From Allodiplogaster sudhausi (taxonomy: Eukaryota > Nematoda > Chromadorea > Rhabditida > Diplogasteridae), in the NCBI GenBank assembly GCA_945643635.1, contig CALZFC010000222.1, forward strand, positions 1 to 64,000: 64,000 nucleotides of DNA, read 5' to 3'. The number at the start of each line of letters is the position of its first letter. Position 1 is the stretch's first letter. This document shows, in pieces, positions 62,643 to 64,000 of the stretch. The notes under the pieces were generated by a model. The model saw nothing but the letters and a program-made list of their open reading frames with translations. It did no database searches and had not been told where the DNA came from. The position numbers and the translations under genes are program-made.

Positions 62643-64000
62643 TTGCTGTAATTGCTGTAATTGCCGCAGTTGATGCAGTTACATTTGCTGTAATTGCTGC
62701 AGTTGCTGCAATTGCTGAAATTGCTGCAGTTGCTGCAGTTGCATTTGCTGTAATTGCTGCAGTTGCTGTAATTGCCGCAGTTGTTGCAGTTGCATTTGCT
62801 GTAATTGCTGCAGTTGCTGTAATTGCCGCAGTTGCTGCAGTTGCATTTGCTGTAATTGCTGCACTTGCTGAAATTGCCGCAGTTGCTGCAGTTGCATTTG
62901 CTGTAATTGCTGCAATTGCTGAAATTGCCGCAGTTGCTGCAGTTGCATTTGCTGTAATTGCTGCAGTTGCTGTAATTGCCGCAGTTGCTGCATTTGCATT
63001 TGCTGAAATTGCTGCAGTTTCTGCAGTTGCATTTGCTGTAATTGCTGTAATTGCCGCAGTTGCTGCAGTTGCATTTGCTGTAATTGCTGCAGTTGCTGCA
63101 GTTGCTGTAATTACCACAGTTGCTGCAGTTGCATTTGCTGTAATTGCTGCAATTGCTGTAATTGCCGCAGTTGATGCAGTTGCATTTGCTGTAATTGCTG
63201 CAGTTGCTGTAATTGCCGCAGTTGCTGCAGTTGCATTTGCTGTAATTGCTGCAGTTGCTGAAATTGCCGCAGTTGCTGCAGTTGCATTTGCTGTAATTGC
63301 TGCAATTGCTGAAATTGCCGCAGTTGTTGCAGTTGCATTTGCTGTAATTGCTGCAGTTGCTGTAATTGCCGCAGTTGTTGCAGTTGCATTTGCTGTAATT
63401 GCTGCAGTTGCTGCAATTGCTGAAATTGCTGCAGTTTCTGCAGTTGCATTTGCTGTAATTGCTGTAATTGCCGCAGTTGATGCAGTTGCATTTGCTGTAA
63501 TTGCTGCAGTTGCTGCAATTGCTGAAATTGCCGCAGTTGCTGCATTTGCATTTGCTGTAATTGCTGCAGTTGCTGTAATTGCCGCAGTTGTTGCAGTTGC
63601 ATTTGCTGTAATTGCTGCAGTTGCTGCAATTGCTGAAATTGCTGCAGTTTCTGCAGTTGCATTTGCTGTAATTGCTGAAATTGCCGCAGTTGCTGCAGTT
63701 GCATTTGCTGTAATTGCTGCAGATGCTGTAATTGCCGCAGTTGTTGCAGTTGCATTTGCTGTAATTGCTGCAGTTGCTGCAATTGCTGAAATTGCTGCAG
63801 TTGCTGCAGTTGCATTTGCTGTAATTGCTGCAGTTGCTGTAATTGCCGCAGTTGTTGCAGTTGCATTTGCTGTAATTGCTGCAGTTGCTGCAATTGCTGA
63901 AATTGCTGCAGTTGTTGCATTTGCATTTGCTGTAATTGCTGCAGTTGCTGTAATTGCCGCAGTTGTTGCAGTTGCATTTGCTGTAATTGCTGCAGTTGCT
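62015..64000. repeat. ~4.2-kb repeat, copy 2 (cut by the window end)
   Basis: This copy is collinear with 57818-59802 at an offset of 4197-4198 bp up to the last base. Differences are single substitutions, for example CAGTTACATTT at 58869 against CAGTTGCATTT here, and GCACTTG near 59053 against GCAGTTG here. No one-base indel that breaks the 9-mer register is visible in this stretch, unlike the left end of the window. Confidence 0.85.

Larger units (their letters stand above)
1..64000. repeat. Hierarchical satellite array filling the whole window
   Basis: Every line of the window reads as 9-mers of consensus TTG-CYG-NAR (mainly TTGCTGTAA, TTGCTGCAG, TTGCCGCAG, TTGCTGCAA, TTGCTGAAA) interrupted by the 6-mer TTGCAT. 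The 6-mer sets off modules of 9n+6 bp: 24, 33, 42, 51 and 60 bp. The commonest, 51 bp, has the order h-a-b-a-c-b and is about 47% G+C with a strong excess of T over A (19:8) and G over C (14:10). All modules are head-to-tail in one orientation. No flanking unique DNA is present, so the array extends beyond both window ends. No promoter, terminator, tRNA, rRNA, transposase or CRISPR arrangement is visible. The size and nesting suggest eukaryotic satellite DNA; the species cannot be inferred. Confidence 0.97.

Noticed and set aside
1..64000. CRISPR array
   Set aside because: There are no unique spacers: both the repeat and the interval are made of the same 9-mers, and no cas gene is present.
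1..64000. Telomere repeat or simple CAG/CTG triplet expansion
   Set aside because: The word is 9 bp with a 6-bp punctuation, not a G-rich telomere hexamer. CTG and CAG never run as a pure triplet tract.
1..64000. Transposon-derived or retroviral satellite
   Set aside because: No terminal repeats, poly-A tail, target duplications or reverse transcriptase or transposase motifs are visible in any frame.
1..64000. Explaining all frameshifts as long-read sequencing error
   Set aside because: Several one-base changes recur at matching positions in successive large units (32604, 38587, 45644, 53070), which random error would not do. Error remains possible for isolated indels in the first 8 kb.
1..64000. 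Bacterial or phage origin of the window
   Set aside because: There are no genes, ribosome binding sites or operons in 64 kb, and nested higher-order tandem repeats of this size are typical of eukaryotic satellites. The exact host cannot be settled from the sequence alone.

Overview
The window is one uninterrupted block of tandem repeat DNA. I found no unique sequence, no recognisable gene, no structural RNA and no mobile element. The base element is a 9-mer of the form TTG-CYG-NAR. Its common versions are labelled here a=TTGCTGTAA, b=TTGCTGCAG, c=TTGCCGCAG, d=TTGCTGCAA, e=TTGCTGAAA, f=TTGATGCAG, g=TTTCTGCAG and s=TTACCACAG. Runs of two to eight 9-mers are punctuated by a 6-mer h=TTGCAT. Modules are therefore 9n+6 bp long, for example 33 (h-a-b-b), 42 (h-a-a-c-f), 51 (h-a-b-a-c-b) and 60 bp (h-a-b-d-e-b-g). 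All modules point the same way.

Four levels are stacked: 9-mers, modules of 24-60 bp, a 213-bp subunit that starts at each s 9-mer, and kilobase-scale higher-order repeats (HORs). Rare variants used as landmarks show how HOR size changes. Spacing is irregular (about 2.06-2.36 kb) on the left, and one 2.84-kb step follows near 8-12 kb. Between 25.9 and 53.3 kb there is a ladder of large units of about 6933, 5983, 7056 and 7427 bp. At the right end a ~4.2-kb repeat (offset 4197-4198 bp) runs to the window edge. Within the large units a flank of about 2.3 kb keeps its length while the centre varies (3.7, 4.8 and 5.1 kb). Unit C contains a further 1959-bp internal duplication.

Long open frames exist on the minus strand in all three frames and on the plus strand in two. 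They follow from repeat composition and module lengths divisible by three. One-base indels repeatedly switch frame, and several of these indels are inherited at matching positions in successive HOR copies. I therefore read the array as non-coding satellite, while noting that the (LQQ)n frame looks coiled-coil-like and is unbroken for 684 codons at 60588-62642.

The organism cannot be named from this sequence. A satellite of at least 64 kb with nested HORs points to a eukaryotic nuclear chromosome (heterochromatic, pericentromeric or subtelomeric) assembled from long reads. The first ~8 kb carry many more small indels than the rest, which suggests either an older array edge or a poorly polished contig end.
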